Assembly: GCA_024400835.1 (NCBI GenBank)
Contig: JAKSMC010000028.1
Location: 1 to 44,112, forward strand
Reading direction: 5' to 3'
From: Bacteroidales bacterium
GTDB taxonomy: Bacteria; Bacteroidota; Bacteroidia; Bacteroidales; WCHB1-69
Length of the DNA: 44,112 bases
Part shown: positions 18,116-26,881 of the stretch, piece after piece
How the letters are laid out: every line of letters begins with the position of its first letter
Numbering within the stretch: the first letter of the stretch is position 1
Notes under the pieces: generated by a model
What the model saw: the letters and a program-made list of their open reading frames with translations, nothing else
Database searches by the model: none
Told to the model about the DNA's origin: nothing
Made by a program: the position numbers and the translations under genes

Positions 18116-19108
18116 ATGATTAAATACGAAGAACTTGTCACACAACTGAGAAACAAACAGTTCGCACCTGTCTATCTGCTGATGGGCGAAGAACCGTTTT
18201 ATATCGACCACATTTGTAAGTTCTTCGAAAACAATGTTGTAGATGAGGCAGATCGCGACTTTAACCAAGTCGTGCTCTTCGGCAAGGATGTCGCCGCCGC
18301 CGACATTATCGCCAATGTCAAGCAATTCCCATTCGGCAGCCAGTACCGCCTGGTTATCGTGAAAGAGGCCAAGGACGTCAAGGATTTGGATGCACTGGCA
18401 GACTATGTCCAAAACCCGATGACCTCTACCATCCTAGTACTCTGCCATAAATACGGGAAAGCCCATGCCGCCTTGAGCAAGGCCTGCAACAAACCCGGTG
18501 TCGTCTTTGAGTCTGTTGCCCTCCGCGATTACCAGATTCCAGACTGGGTGCTGAAACAGGCTCGGAGCTTCAAGTTCCAACTCGACCCGGCCACCGCCAA
18601 CCTGCTGACAGAACACATCGGTAACGACCTGTCCCGCATCTATACGGAGTTTGAAAAGCTGAAGGTCATCCTTCCTCCTAATAGCACTATCACCCCGGAT
18701 ATTGTCGAAAAGTACATCGGCATCAGCAAGGAGTACAACATCTTCGAACTGCAGAACGCCCTCGGAAGCCATGACGTCACTAAGACGTACAAAATCATGC
18801 TCAACTTCGCCAAACATCAGAAGGAAAACCCCAACATCAAAACTATTACGATGTTGTACAGCTACTTCAACAAGATGCTGCTCTATCAGATGTCTCCCGA
18901 CAAAAGTGGCGAGGTCCGCAAGATTTTCGGCAACCTTCCGCCTAAAATTCTGGAAAACAACACCCGCGCAGCTATGAGCTACACTATTCCGCAACTCACC
19001 AACATCATTTCCGTCCTTCGTGAATATGATGTGAAAGCTAAGGGCGTGGATACAAACTGCACCGAGGAAGACCTTCTCAAAGAAATGATTTATAAGATTA
19101 TACATTAA
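18116..19108 (+). CDS. holA: DNA polymerase III delta subunit
   Basis: A 330-residue clamp-loader subunit that opens the beta sliding clamp. The N-terminal segment [19 protein letters not shown] and the following [18 protein letters not shown] are typical of HolA; domain III lies at about 210-330 ([14 protein letters not shown] and on). There is no functional Walker motif, as expected of delta. It begins an apparent operon holA - valS - small membrane protein - PfkB kinase with gaps of 19, 1 and 22 bases. Confidence 0.92.
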   Translation: MIKYEELVTQLRNKQFAPVYLLMGEEPFYIDHICKFFENNVVDEADRDFNQVVLFGKDVAAADIIANVKQFPFGSQYRLVIVKEAKDVKDLDALADYVQNPMTSTILVLCHKYGKAHAALSKACNKPGVVFESVALRDYQIPDWVLKQARSFKFQLDPATANLLTEHIGNDLSRIYTEFEKLKVILPPNSTITPDIVEKYIGISKEYNIFELQNALGSHDVTKTYKIMLNFAKHQKENPNIKTITMLYSYFNKMLLYQMSPDKSGEVRKIFGNLPPKILENNTRAAMSYTIPQLTNIISVLREYDVKAKGVDTNCTEEDLLKEMIYKIIH

Positions 19109-19127
19109 TAAAACCAAGTTTATCACA

Positions 19128-21761
19128 ATGGAATTAGCTACTAAATACGATCCTACCGTAGTGGAGGACAAATGGTACAAATACTGGACTGACCACCGCA
19201 TGTTTCATTCTGAGCCCGACAACCGCCCGGCTTACACCATCGTCATCCCGCCGCCAAATGTGACTGGCGTGCTGCATATGGGCCACATGCTCAATAATAC
19301 CATCCAGGACGTCTTAATCCGTCGCGCCCGTATGACCGGCTTTAACGCCGTCTGGGTGCCCGGCACCGACCATGCCTCCATCGCTACGGAAGCCAAAGTG
19401 GTGAACATGCTGAAGGAAAAAGGCATCGACAAAAAAGACCTCACCCGTGATGAATTCCTCAAATACGCATGGGAATGGAAAGAAAAACACGGCGGCATCA
19501 TCCTGAAGCAACTTCGCAAGTTGGGTGCTTCCTGTGACTGGGACCGTACCAAGTTCACAATGGACGCCGACCTCTCCGAGGCTGTCATCGATATCTTCGT
19601 CGACCTGTACAACAAAGGCAAAATCTATCGCGGCGTGCGTATGGTCAATTGGGATCCCAAGGCCCTGACCGCTGTGTCTGACGAAGAGGTTGTATATAAA
19701 GAACTCCAATCCAAACTATATTACGTCCGTTATCAGATTGAAGGCGAACCGGGTGAGTATATCACCATCGCTACCACGCGTCCGGAAACCATTTTGGGCG
19801 ATACCGCTATCTGTATGCATCCTGACGACGAACGTTATGCCAAATATAAGGGCAAACGTGCCATCGTGCCTCTGGTGAACCGTTCCATCCCGTTGATTTA
19901 TGACGAGTACGTGGAACGCGAATTTGGTACGGGCGCGCTTAAAATCACTCCGGCGCACGATATCAACGACTACAACCTCGGTATCAAGCACCATCTTGAA
20001 ACCATCAATATTTTCAACGACAACGGTACGTTGAGCGAAAGCGCACAATTCCTCGTCGGCATGGATCGCTTCGAGGCCAGAAAGGCCATCATCCCGTTGC
20101 TCGAAGAGGCTGGCAGCATGGTCAAAATCGAAGACTATGTCAATAAGGTCGGCTTCTCTGAAAGAACCAACGAGGTTATCGAACCTAAACTATCCCTGCA
20201 GTGGTTCTGCAAGATGGGCGAATTGGCCAAACCTGCGCTTGACGCAGTGATGAACAACGACATCAAGTTCTATCCCGATAAGTTCAAAAACACATACGCA
20301 CATTGGATGGAGAATGTAAAGGACTGGTGTATCAGCCGCCAACTTTGGTGGGGCCACCGTATCCCTGCCTTCTACCTGCCGAACCACGAATTCGTGGTTG
20401 CGCACAATGTCGATGAAGCATTCAATATCGCACAACAGAAATATCCGGAACTGAACCTCACCAAAGAAGACCTCAAACAGGACGAAGACGTTATGGATAC
20501 CTGGTTCTCATCCTGGTTGTGGCCGCTCTCCGTATTCGACGGCATTCGCAATCCCGAGAATCCGGAAATCAAATACTACTATCCTACATCTGCCTTGATT
20601 ACGGCTCCCGACATCATCTTCTTCTGGGTCGCCCGTATGATTATGGCCGGTTTGGAGTGGCGCGGCACTATCCCGTTCAAAGACGTCTATTTCACAGGTA
20701 CTGTGCGTGACAAACTGCACCGCAAGATGTCAAAGTCCCTCGGCAACTCTCCCGACCCCATCATGTTGATGGAAAAATACGGTGCCGACGGCGTGCGTTT
20801 CGGTATGCTGCTCAGTTCTCCGGCCGGCAACGACTTGCTGTTTGACGAGTCCCTTTGCGAACAAGGACGAAACTTCAGCAATAAGATGTGGAACGCCTTC
20901 CGCTTAGTCATGGGCTGGGATGTGGATGCCAACGGTGAACAGCCGATCCACACCAAGGTGGCTGTCGAATGGATGAACCAACGTATCAACGAGGTGCTGG
21001 CAGATGCAGAAGAAGACTTCAAACGCTATCGTCTTTCCGAGGCTCTGATGGCACTTTACAAGCTGGTTTGGGACGATTTCTGCTCCTGCTTCCTCGAAGT
21101 GGTGAAACCGCCGTATCAGAAGCCGATGGATGGCAAGACATATAACGACATCCTGGATATTTTCGAAAAACTGACGAAGGTGCTGCACCCGTTTATGCCG
21201 TTCATCACGGAAGAACTGTGGCACGCGCTCCGCGAACGTCAGGAAGGCGAGTCCCTGATGCTCTGTGAAATGCCGAAACCCGAAAACGTCAACCGCGAAC
21301 TTCTGGACCGTTTCGCTGTAACTAGAAATGTGATTGAACAAATTCGCCGCGTTCGTTCCGAAAAGAATATTGCCAACAAGAATGCGCTCAAACTCCACGT
21401 ACACGCTGACGCTGCCATGGCCAATGCCGAAATGGACGCAGTCATCGCAAAACTTGCCAATGTGGAACTCGTGGAATATGTGGGCGAACAGGGCGAAGTC
21501 AACGGCGCTTCCTTCATCGAACAGAATGTGAAATATTCCATTCCGTTGGAAGGCCTCATCAATGCAGAAGAGGAAATTAAAAAACTCCAGGCCGACCTCA
21601 AGTATGCAGAAGGTTTCCTGCAGGGTGTGCTGAAGAAACTCTCCAACGAGCGCTTCGTCAACAACGCTCCTCAGAACGTTGTCGATATCGAACGTAAGAA
21701 ACAGGCTGATGCTGAGGAGAAAATTAGAATTATCAAAGAACAACTTTCTAAATTGCAATAA
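19128..21761 (+). CDS. valS: Valyl-tRNA synthetase
   Basis: An 877-residue class I aminoacyl-tRNA synthetase that charges tRNA-Val. The HIGH motif is present as HMGH (50-53, after [10 protein letters not shown]), the KMSKS motif at 533-537, and the CP1 editing domain lies between ([33 protein letters not shown]). The anticodon-binding domain follows, and residues from about 810 form the C-terminal coiled coil typical of ValS ([19 protein letters not shown]). Length is normal. The stop codon is followed after one base by the ATG of a small membrane protein. Confidence 0.97.
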   Translation: MELATKYDPTVVEDKWYKYWTDHRMFHSEPDNRPAYTIVIPPPNVTGVLHMGHMLNNTIQDVLIRRARMTGFNAVWVPGTDHASIATEAKVVNMLKEKGIDKKDLTRDEFLKYAWEWKEKHGGIILKQLRKLGASCDWDRTKFTMDADLSEAVIDIFVDLYNKGKIYRGVRMVNWDPKALTAVSDEEVVYKELQSKLYYVRYQIEGEPGEYITIATTRPETILGDTAICMHPDDERYAKYKGKRAIVPLVNRSIPLIYDEYVEREFGTGALKITPAHDINDYNLGIKHHLETINIFNDNGTLSESAQFLVGMDRFEARKAIIPLLEEAGSMVKIEDYVNKVGFSERTNEVIEPKLSLQWFCKMGELAKPALDAVMNNDIKFYPDKFKNTYAHWMENVKDWCISRQLWWGHRIPAFYLPNHEFVVAHNVDEAFNIAQQKYPELNLTKEDLKQDEDVMDTWFSSWLWPLSVFDGIRNPENPEIKYYYPTSALITAPDIIFFWVARMIMAGLEWRGTIPFKDVYFTGTVRDKLHRKMSKSLGNSPDPIMLMEKYGADGVRFGMLLSSPAGNDLLFDESLCEQGRNFSNKMWNAFRLVMGWDVDANGEQPIHTKVAVEWMNQRINEVLADAEEDFKRYRLSEALMALYKLVWDDFCSCFLEVVKPPYQKPMDGKTYNDILDIFEKLTKVLHPFMPFITEELWHALRERQEGESLMLCEMPKPENVNRELLDRFAVTRNVIEQIRRVRSEKNIANKNALKLHVHADAAMANAEMDAVIAKLANVELVEYVGEQGEVNGASFIEQNVKYSIPLEGLINAEEEIKKLQADLKYAEGFLQGVLKKLSNERFVNNAPQNVVDIERKKQADAEEKIRIIKEQLSKLQ

Positions 21762-21762
21762 G

Positions 21763-21948
21763 ATGAAAGCAGTACTGCGTTTCTTTATCATTCTGGCAGC
21801 GTTCCTCATCCCCTTCACCTTCATAGGACAGGGCACGGTGGGAGAGCGCTTCCCCATCGTGGTGGGCATCACATTGGCCGTGACCATTGGCTACTGGCTC
21901 TGTTATGCCATTATTAAGAAAAAAAATAAAGAGCAGGAAGGCAAGTAG
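21763..21948 (+). CDS. Small two-helix membrane protein
   Basis: A 61-residue protein beginning MKAVLRFFIILAAFLIPFTF. It has two hydrophobic stretches (about 5-21 and 29-49) separated by GQGTVGERFP, and a strongly basic C-terminal tail (KKKNKEQEGK). I do not recognise a family. The ATG lies one base after the valS stop, so translation is probably coupled; a frame extending into valS is open but the overlap makes it unlikely. Its constant position between valS and the kinase gene in relatives would be the test of a real function. Confidence 0.6.
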   Translation: MKAVLRFFIILAAFLIPFTFIGQGTVGERFPIVVGITLAVTIGYWLCYAIIKKKNKEQEGK

Positions 21949-21970
21949 TGCTGACACATAAATTTGAATT

Positions 21971-22942
21971 ATGAAAAAGATTTTAGGTATAGGAAATGCG
22001 TTGGTTGACATTCTGGTCAACATCGAAGACGATAAGATTTTGTCTGAATATGGTCTGGACAAAGGCGGTATGGTGATGATTGATGCGGACCGCAAGCGCG
22101 AAATTCACGAGGCCATTCAAAATATGGAACAGACCTGTGCAACTGGCGGCTCCACGTCCAATACCATTCACGGATTGGCTCGCTTAGGTGCTCCCGCCGG
22201 TTACATCGGCAAGGTCGGACACGACAAAATGGGTGACTTTTTCAAAAGCGAAATGCAACGTTTCGACGTCACTCCGCATTTGATTGACTCGGACATTGAC
22301 ACGGGCATTGCCACCACTTTCATATCCAAGGACGGCGAACGTACCTTCGCCACCTACTTAGGCGCTGCCGCCACAATGTCGCCCGAAGAATTGGATCCTT
22401 CTGTCTTCGAAGGCTATGACTGCATCCACGTGGAAGGCTACCTGATATTCAACCACGACCTTATTCTGAAAGTCTGCCAGATTGCCAAAGAAAAAGGCCT
22501 GCAGATTTCTATGGATATGGCCAGTTACAACATCATTGAGGCCAACTACGACTTTGTGAAGATGCTGCTCACCGACTACGTGGACATTATCTTTGCCAAT
22601 GAGGAGGAGGCTAAGGCGTTTACTGGCAAAGAAGGTGTTGAGGCATTAAATGTGCTTTCCGAATATTGCCCAATCGCTATAGTGAAAATTGGAAAGGACG
22701 GTTCTTTGATTAAAATGAATGGCGAAATTACTACTATCGCACCGGTGGATGCTGTTCGTCGCGATACTACGGGTGCCGGTGATATCTATGCTTCCGGTTT
22801 CCTCTTTGGTCTGCTCAACGATTTCCCTGCACAGAAGTCTGGCGACTTGGCTTCATATCTGTCTGCAAGAATGATAGAATACATTGGCGCCAAACTGCCT
22901 GATGAAGTCTGGTTGGAAGTAAAACATAAGTTTTTTGAATAA
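21971..22942 (+). CDS. PfkB-family sugar/nucleoside kinase
   Basis: A 323-residue ribokinase-fold kinase. The opening GIGNALVDILVNI, the glycine-rich CATGGSTSNTIHGLARLG (about 56-73), the inserted lid region and the PfkB signature DTTGAGDIYASGFL (about 263-276, with the catalytic aspartate in GAGD) are clear. Bacteroidota homologues are annotated as adenosine kinase or unspecified carbohydrate kinase; the substrate cannot be settled from sequence. It is the last gene of the holA-valS run and is followed immediately by a hairpin terminator. Confidence 0.87.
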   Translation: MKKILGIGNALVDILVNIEDDKILSEYGLDKGGMVMIDADRKREIHEAIQNMEQTCATGGSTSNTIHGLARLGAPAGYIGKVGHDKMGDFFKSEMQRFDVTPHLIDSDIDTGIATTFISKDGERTFATYLGAAATMSPEELDPSVFEGYDCIHVEGYLIFNHDLILKVCQIAKEKGLQISMDMASYNIIEANYDFVKMLLTDYVDIIFANEEEAKAFTGKEGVEALNVLSEYCPIAIVKIGKDGSLIKMNGEITTIAPVDAVRRDTTGAGDIYASGFLFGLLNDFPAQKSGDLASYLSARMIEYIGAKLPDEVWLEVKHKFFE

Positions 22943-22947
22943 AATGT

Positions 22948-22975
22948 AGAGACGTTGCATGCAACGTCTCTTTTT
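22948..22975 (+). terminator. Palindromic terminator after the PfkB gene
   Basis: A perfect 24-base palindrome (22948-22971; AGAGACGTT, GCATGC, AACGTCTCT) followed by TTTT, five bases past the kinase stop. The flank GTAGAGACGT is shared with a second palindrome at 33026-33048, so this terminator belongs to a dispersed repeat family. Confidence 0.75.
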
Positions 22976-22980
22976 GAAAA

Positions 22981-23013
22981 AAAATAAGGCGGTGCATCGC
23001 ATCGCCTTATTTT
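22981..23013 (-). terminator. Terminator of the tRNA-Thr gene
   Basis: An 11-bp stem (AAAATAAGGCG with CGCCTTATTTT) enclosing an 11-base loop, two bases beyond the tRNA 3' end on the minus strand. The A/T ends let it work in both directions. Confidence 0.7.
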
Positions 23014-23015
23014 AG

Positions 23016-23088
<73 letters not shown>

Positions 23089-23127
23089 TTTTTTTGAGGT
23101 CGCAAAAATAGAAAAAAAATTGAAATA

Positions 23128-24096
23128 ATGAAATTCAGACGGGTATTTTTTCAAACAGGACTGATTCTCACTCTAATCGGATTGATTATTGGGAAAATGC
23201 AGTATGAAAACTACCATCTGGTTTTGCTTGAAAACGGGCCTGCCTCCAACATTATTTCCGATGAAAACGGCAATCTTTTGGCAAATTCTTTCAATATACA
23301 ATTGAGAAGCCTGAACTTCGATTATCACCCATCCTACAAAGTCAAGCAGGTCAGTGCCAAAATTACCTGTTCCTATTCCGAAGAGAATCGGAATCTGCAT
23401 TTGTCTGTCAATCATCCCGCTCGTTTTCACCAATACAATATTTATATAAAGGATTATTGGTCTTCGAGTGGCCAAAATCCTGCTGGCGTTCGTTTGAGTT
23501 TGGTAAAGCAACCCGGCCAATGGCTGGTCTATTGGGGACTCATCCTTTTAATGGCAGCATCACTTTGGAAAGCGTTTCTTATAGTTAGATATGAATATTC
23601 TGTCCTTTCCAACATTAGCCGTAGAATTTTATTCGCCCTAATAGTTACTGTTGCCTTGGTTCTGTTGCTGAATCCGATGATGCGCGGCAATCTGCCTCCT
23701 ATATTGAGAAGTGTTTGGTTTTACCCGCACGTTTTTTTCTTCGTCCTTTCGTATGCCTTGCTGCTTACCTCTTTTGTTACGTCTTTGTTGCGAATGGAGT
23801 ATGACCTACGTTCTTATTTTTGTTTTCGTTTGGGAATCCTCACTTACACGGTTGGTCTGGCCCTGGGTATGATTTGGGCCAAGGCGGCGTGGGGCGACTT
23901 CTGGAGTTGGGACCCCAAAGAGACCGCCGCCTTGATTACCTGGAGCGCCTGCCAAATCGCTTTTCATTACACAGATACCTGTAAGGAACTTACTGATAGA
24001 AAATGGATTTTATGGCAGAGTGTCTGCTTTTTGTGCCTGCTTCTGAGTTGGTTTGGCGTTCAACTTTTCAAAATGGGCGGACTGCACGTCTATTAG
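23128..24096 (+). CDS. Compact CcsA/ResC-type cytochrome c assembly protein with short ResB-like N-terminus
   Basis: A 322-residue inner-membrane protein of system II cytochrome c maturation. The C-terminal part (about 165-322) is CcsA-like: the heme-handling WWD motif AAWGDFWSWDPKETAALITW, an upstream histidine in FYPHVFFF, and the terminal GLHVY histidine. Residues 1-145 hold one N-terminal membrane segment, an extracytoplasmic beta-rich portion (VNHPARFHQYNIYIKDYW resembles the end of ResB) and a second membrane segment. Full CcsB-CcsA fusions are two to three times longer, so this looks like a reduced fusion. No cytochrome c or nitrite-reductase gene is adjacent. The family of the C-terminal half is certain; the ResB relation of the N-terminus is inference. 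Confidence 0.8.
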   Translation: MKFRRVFFQTGLILTLIGLIIGKMQYENYHLVLLENGPASNIISDENGNLLANSFNIQLRSLNFDYHPSYKVKQVSAKITCSYSEENRNLHLSVNHPARFHQYNIYIKDYWSSSGQNPAGVRLSLVKQPGQWLVYWGLILLMAASLWKAFLIVRYEYSVLSNISRRILFALIVTVALVLLLNPMMRGNLPPILRSVWFYPHVFFFVLSYALLLTSFVTSLLRMEYDLRSYFCFRLGILTYTVGLALGMIWAKAAWGDFWSWDPKETAALITWSACQIAFHYTDTCKELTDRKWILWQSVCFLCLLLSWFGVQLFKMGGLHVY

Positions 24097-24106
24097 AAAA
24101 AAATCC

Positions 24107-24136
24107 TTGACTATTCCCATTAATTTTCTACCTTTG
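24107..24136 (+). promoter_or_regulatory. Complete -33/-7 promoter for the M64 peptidase
   Basis: TTG at 24107-24109, 19 bases, then TACCTTTG at 24129-24136 followed by CCGTCCC. This is a full match to the Bacteroidota promoter consensus and leaves a leader of about 45 bases. Confidence 0.75.
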
Positions 24137-24187
24137 CCGTCCCATTTTTCGGTGGGCATTATAGTTTTGCAGTCATAATATATAGAT

Positions 24188-25474
24188 ATGAAAAAAGTCT
24201 TTTTACTCTCATTGTTGAGCCTATTTATGGGACTGGGCATCACGTACGCCCAACATTTTGACCAATATTTTGTCAATAAAACGCTTAGGATTGATTATCT
24301 GCACATCGGCAATTTCCATCAGGAATCTTTGGAAATCGACCATTTTACCGCAGGCGGGACTTGGAATGGAACGCGGGAGTACCTGATCGAGCCGCACAAT
24401 TACGGCGATATCACTGTCGAAGTTTACGATTCCCTGTCCAACAAATTGATTTTCAGTAGAAGTTATTCCTGCCTTTTTACCGAATACAGAACCACGGAAC
24501 GTGGTATGACCGAAATTGACTCTATGGAGGAAAGCGTCAATATTCCGTTCCCGAAAAATACGGTTCGTTTGAAATTCACGGCTTTTGATAGAAAAAGAGT
24601 CCCGACCACCCTGTCCATTTCCTATTTCAACCCGAGGACATCTGCAACGGAACCGATGGTGAAGGAGAACAAGGTGATGACGCTGCACAAAGGCAGCACC
24701 CCCGATAAGGCTATCGATATTCTCTTCATTCCGGACGGATATGCCAAAAGCGATGCCAAGCTGTTGAAAAAGGATATGAAGCGTTTCGCATCCTACGTGA
24801 TGAAATGCACTCCTTACAAAGAGATGGCTAAGAAGGTGAATATCCGTGCCATCGAAGGCTATTCCGAAGAATCTGGCATCACGCAGCCGCAGAACAACAT
24901 TTACCGTAAGACCTTGGTCAACTGCACTTACAACGCATTGGATTTGGATCGCTATCTGATGTGCCCTGGTGTTTGGAACCTCCACGAGGTGGCCGATGAC
25001 GCTCCATACGACGTTATCGTAATCATTTGCAACAGCGAAAAATACGGCGGTGGCGGCATCTACAATTTCTACTGCACCGTGTACAACCACGGTGACTATC
25101 CGGATTATGTAATTGTACACGAAATGGGTCACCTGATTGGCGGTTTGGCAGACGAATACTACACCTCCGAAGTTTCTGTACAGGACTTCTATCCTGCCGG
25201 CATCGAACCGGTGGAGCCGAACCTCACCACCTTGGTCGATTTTGACAGCAAGTGGAAGAACGAACTTCCTGAGAACACGCAGATACCCACGCCTCCGGCA
25301 GTGAAGGGAACTCCGGAATATGACCAATTGGGTGTGTATGAAGGCGGCGGCTATGTTGCCAAAGGTGTTTACCGTCCGACAATGCACTGCACGATGCATC
25401 AAATCGGTTACAACGATTTCTGTCCGGTGTGTCGCAAAGCCTTGGAGGAGGTTTTGGATTACTACTCTAAATAA
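24188..25474 (+). CDS. Secreted M64-family metallopeptidase (IgA peptidase M64-like)
   Basis: A 428-residue protein with signal peptide (to YAQ, residue 22), an M64 N-terminal beta-sandwich domain (about 23-155) and an M64 zinc metallopeptidase domain (about 170-428). The zinc motif is HEMGHLIGGLADEYY, with His311, Glu312 and His315 and a downstream Asp-Glu. LFIPDGYAKSDAKLLKKD is the family's domain opening. The prototype from Clostridium ramosum cleaves human IgA, but most gut Bacteroidota carry homologues of unknown substrate, so immunoglobulin cleavage should not be assumed. There is no C-terminal T9SS tail. It has its own promoter and a strong shared terminator. Confidence 0.87.
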   Translation: MKKVFLLSLLSLFMGLGITYAQHFDQYFVNKTLRIDYLHIGNFHQESLEIDHFTAGGTWNGTREYLIEPHNYGDITVEVYDSLSNKLIFSRSYSCLFTEYRTTERGMTEIDSMEESVNIPFPKNTVRLKFTAFDRKRVPTTLSISYFNPRTSATEPMVKENKVMTLHKGSTPDKAIDILFIPDGYAKSDAKLLKKDMKRFASYVMKCTPYKEMAKKVNIRAIEGYSEESGITQPQNNIYRKTLVNCTYNALDLDRYLMCPGVWNLHEVADDAPYDVIVIICNSEKYGGGGIYNFYCTVYNHGDYPDYVIVHEMGHLIGGLADEYYTSEVSVQDFYPAGIEPVEPNLTTLVDFDSKWKNELPENTQIPTPPAVKGTPEYDQLGVYEGGGYVAKGVYRPTMHCTMHQIGYNDFCPVCRKALEEVLDYYSK

Positions 25475-25481
25475 TGCAATA

Positions 25482-25515
25482 AAAAAAAAGGAACGAGAAA
25501 TCGTTCCTTTTTTTT
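25482..25515. terminator. Bidirectional terminator between the M64 peptidase and folD
   Basis: A 15-bp perfect stem, eight A plus GGAACGA and TCGTTCC plus eight T, around a GAAA tetraloop. It serves both convergent genes and its end overlaps the folD stop region by two bases. Confidence 0.9.
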
Positions 25516-26374
25516 ATTTGTTGAGTTTCATTTTGTACATATCTAAGACGTTGTGCATCAGCATTGCGATGGTCATAGGGCCGACGCCGCCGGGCACGGG
25601 GGTTGCGGCGCTGAGCCGTTTTTCGAGGGCCGGTAGGGTGGTGGGGCTGTAAACGTCACCTACAAGGCCGTTGTCGGTGCGGTTGATGGCCACGTCAATG
25701 AGCACGGCGCCCTCCTTGAAGTCTTCAGGCTTGAGCAGACCGGGGTGGCCGGCCGCCGTAATGACGATGTCGGCGATGCGGGTGATTTCCGGCAGGTTGC
25801 GCGTGTGTGAGTGGCAGAGCGTGACCGTGGCATTCTGGCGGATGAGCAGCTGGGCGGTGGGCTCGCCAACCAACTGGCTGCGGCCGATGACGACTGCGTG
25901 CTTTCCGGCCACTTCTATGCCGTTGGTCTCCAACAGCGACATGATGCCGTTGGGGGTGCAGGGCATCACGTAAGGTTCGCCCAAATGCAACAGACCCACA
26001 TTCATCAAATGCAGGCCGTCAGCGTCTTTGCGGTAGTCAATAAAATCCAAAATCCGTGCGCTGTCGAAATGGTCCGGCAGGGGCAGTTGGATGAGGATGG
26101 CATCTACCGAGCGGTCGTTGTTGAGCCTGTCAATGAGGTCCAGCAACTCCTTCTCCAGCGTGTCGGACGGGAGCAGGTAGGTGTCGCAGTCCATACCCAG
26201 TGACTTGCAGGTCTTCTCTTTGCTGCGTACGTAACTCAAACTGTCAGGGCGGTCGCCAACGAGGATGATGGCCAACTTCGGAACCCGGAAGCCGATGGCT
26301 TTGATCATCTCAACTTCTTTGGATATTTTATCCTTGATTTGCTGTGCGCAGGCTTTGCCGTCTATGATTTTCAT
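25514..26374 (-). CDS. folD: Bifunctional methylenetetrahydrofolate dehydrogenase/cyclohydrolase
   Basis: A 286-residue cytoplasmic enzyme interconverting 5,10-methylene- and 10-formyl-tetrahydrofolate. Signatures are SLSYVRSKEKTCKSLGMD near residue 45 with the catalytic lysine, ILIQLPLPDHFD, and VVIGRSQLVGEPTAQLL at about 160-176 in the NADP-binding half, ending ATPVPGGVGPMTIAMLMHN. Length is normal. It lies 6 bases after the SPOR-domain gene on the same strand and probably shares its promoter. Confidence 0.95.
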   Translation of the reverse strand: MKIIDGKACAQQIKDKISKEVEMIKAIGFRVPKLAIILVGDRPDSLSYVRSKEKTCKSLGMDCDTYLLPSDTLEKELLDLIDRLNNDRSVDAILIQLPLPDHFDSARILDFIDYRKDADGLHLMNVGLLHLGEPYVMPCTPNGIMSLLETNGIEVAGKHAVVIGRSQLVGEPTAQLLIRQNATVTLCHSHTRNLPEITRIADIVITAAGHPGLLKPEDFKEGAVLIDVAINRTDNGLVGDVYSPTTLPALEKRLSAATPVPGGVGPMTIAMLMHNVLDMYKMKLNK

Positions 26375-26380
26375 AACTTC

Positions 26381-26773
26381 TTATTCTGAATAGGTGATTT
26401 TTTCTGGAACAATATACGCGTTGGGATAGTCGCCTTGGATTTCCTTTATGATATAGTAGGCCTCCAAGCGGGTGCTGAAATTACCTACGCGGATTCTGAA
26501 ATAGGGTTCCATATAGGAAATGTAGGCGGGGATTTCCGGATAGCGGCTCTGGAAGGCAAAACGCTCGTTCTCAGCGGTTGAGCGCGAGTTCGTACCCGTG
26601 ACGGCGGCTATCTGGATGCGGTAGCCGTCCGTCTCTCCTAACTTGTTCCATACTTTTACATAGTCATTTTGGATAGTAATAATAGCAGGCTCCACATCGT
26701 ATTGAACGGAGTTCTGTGCCATACCTATCACACATACAATGACTAACAATAATGTTGAGAAAATCTTCTTCAT
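26381..26773 (-). CDS. Small secreted SPOR-domain protein
   Basis: A 130-residue protein with a signal peptide (to GMAQ, residue 19) and a C-terminal SPOR-like domain (about 50-125): GYRIQIAAVTGTNSRSTAE, the central PYFRIRVGNFSTRLEAYYII and the final NAYIVPEKI. SPOR domains bind denuded peptidoglycan glycan strands, often at division sites. The divergent neighbour is mreB, so a role in cell-wall growth or shape is plausible but inferred. folD follows after 6 bases and is probably a passenger. Confidence 0.83.
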   Translation of the reverse strand: MKKIFSTLLLVIVCVIGMAQNSVQYDVEPAIITIQNDYVKVWNKLGETDGYRIQIAAVTGTNSRSTAENERFAFQSRYPEIPAYISYMEPYFRIRVGNFSTRLEAYYIIKEIQGDYPNAYIVPEKITYSE

Positions 26774-26787
26774 AGAAAAAATTTTGG

Positions 26788-26795
26788 CAAAAGTA
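26788..26795 (-). promoter_or_regulatory. Promoter -7 box for the SPOR protein - folD pair
   Basis: Minus-strand TACTTTTG followed by CCAAAA, 15 bases upstream of the start at 26773, so the leader would be very short. Confidence 0.5.
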
Positions 26796-26850
26796 CAAAA
26801 TTTGATGTAACTTTATATAAAATAGTTCGTATAGGAGTCAGATTTTTTGT

Positions 26851-26858
26851 ATATTTGC
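26851..26858 (+). promoter_or_regulatory. Promoter -7 box for mreB
   Basis: TATATTTG followed by CAAAC, 23 bases upstream of the mreB ATG; divergent from the box at 26788. Confidence 0.6.
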
Positions 26859-26881
26859 AAACAACTTAAAACTATAAATAA

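Noticed and set aside
18434..19201. A 255-codon minus-strand frame opposite holA and the start of valS
   Set aside because: It spans two well-identified genes on the other strand, with no motif or promoter of its own.
20904..21887. A 327-codon minus-strand frame opposite the end of valS
   Set aside because: Antisense to the ValS anticodon-binding and coiled-coil regions; hydrophobic, without family features.
24221..25402. A 393-codon minus-strand frame opposite the M64 peptidase gene
   Set aside because: Shadow of a gene with a full zinc-peptidase motif; its translation has no domain and is rich in Val, His and Arg as expected for antisense reading.
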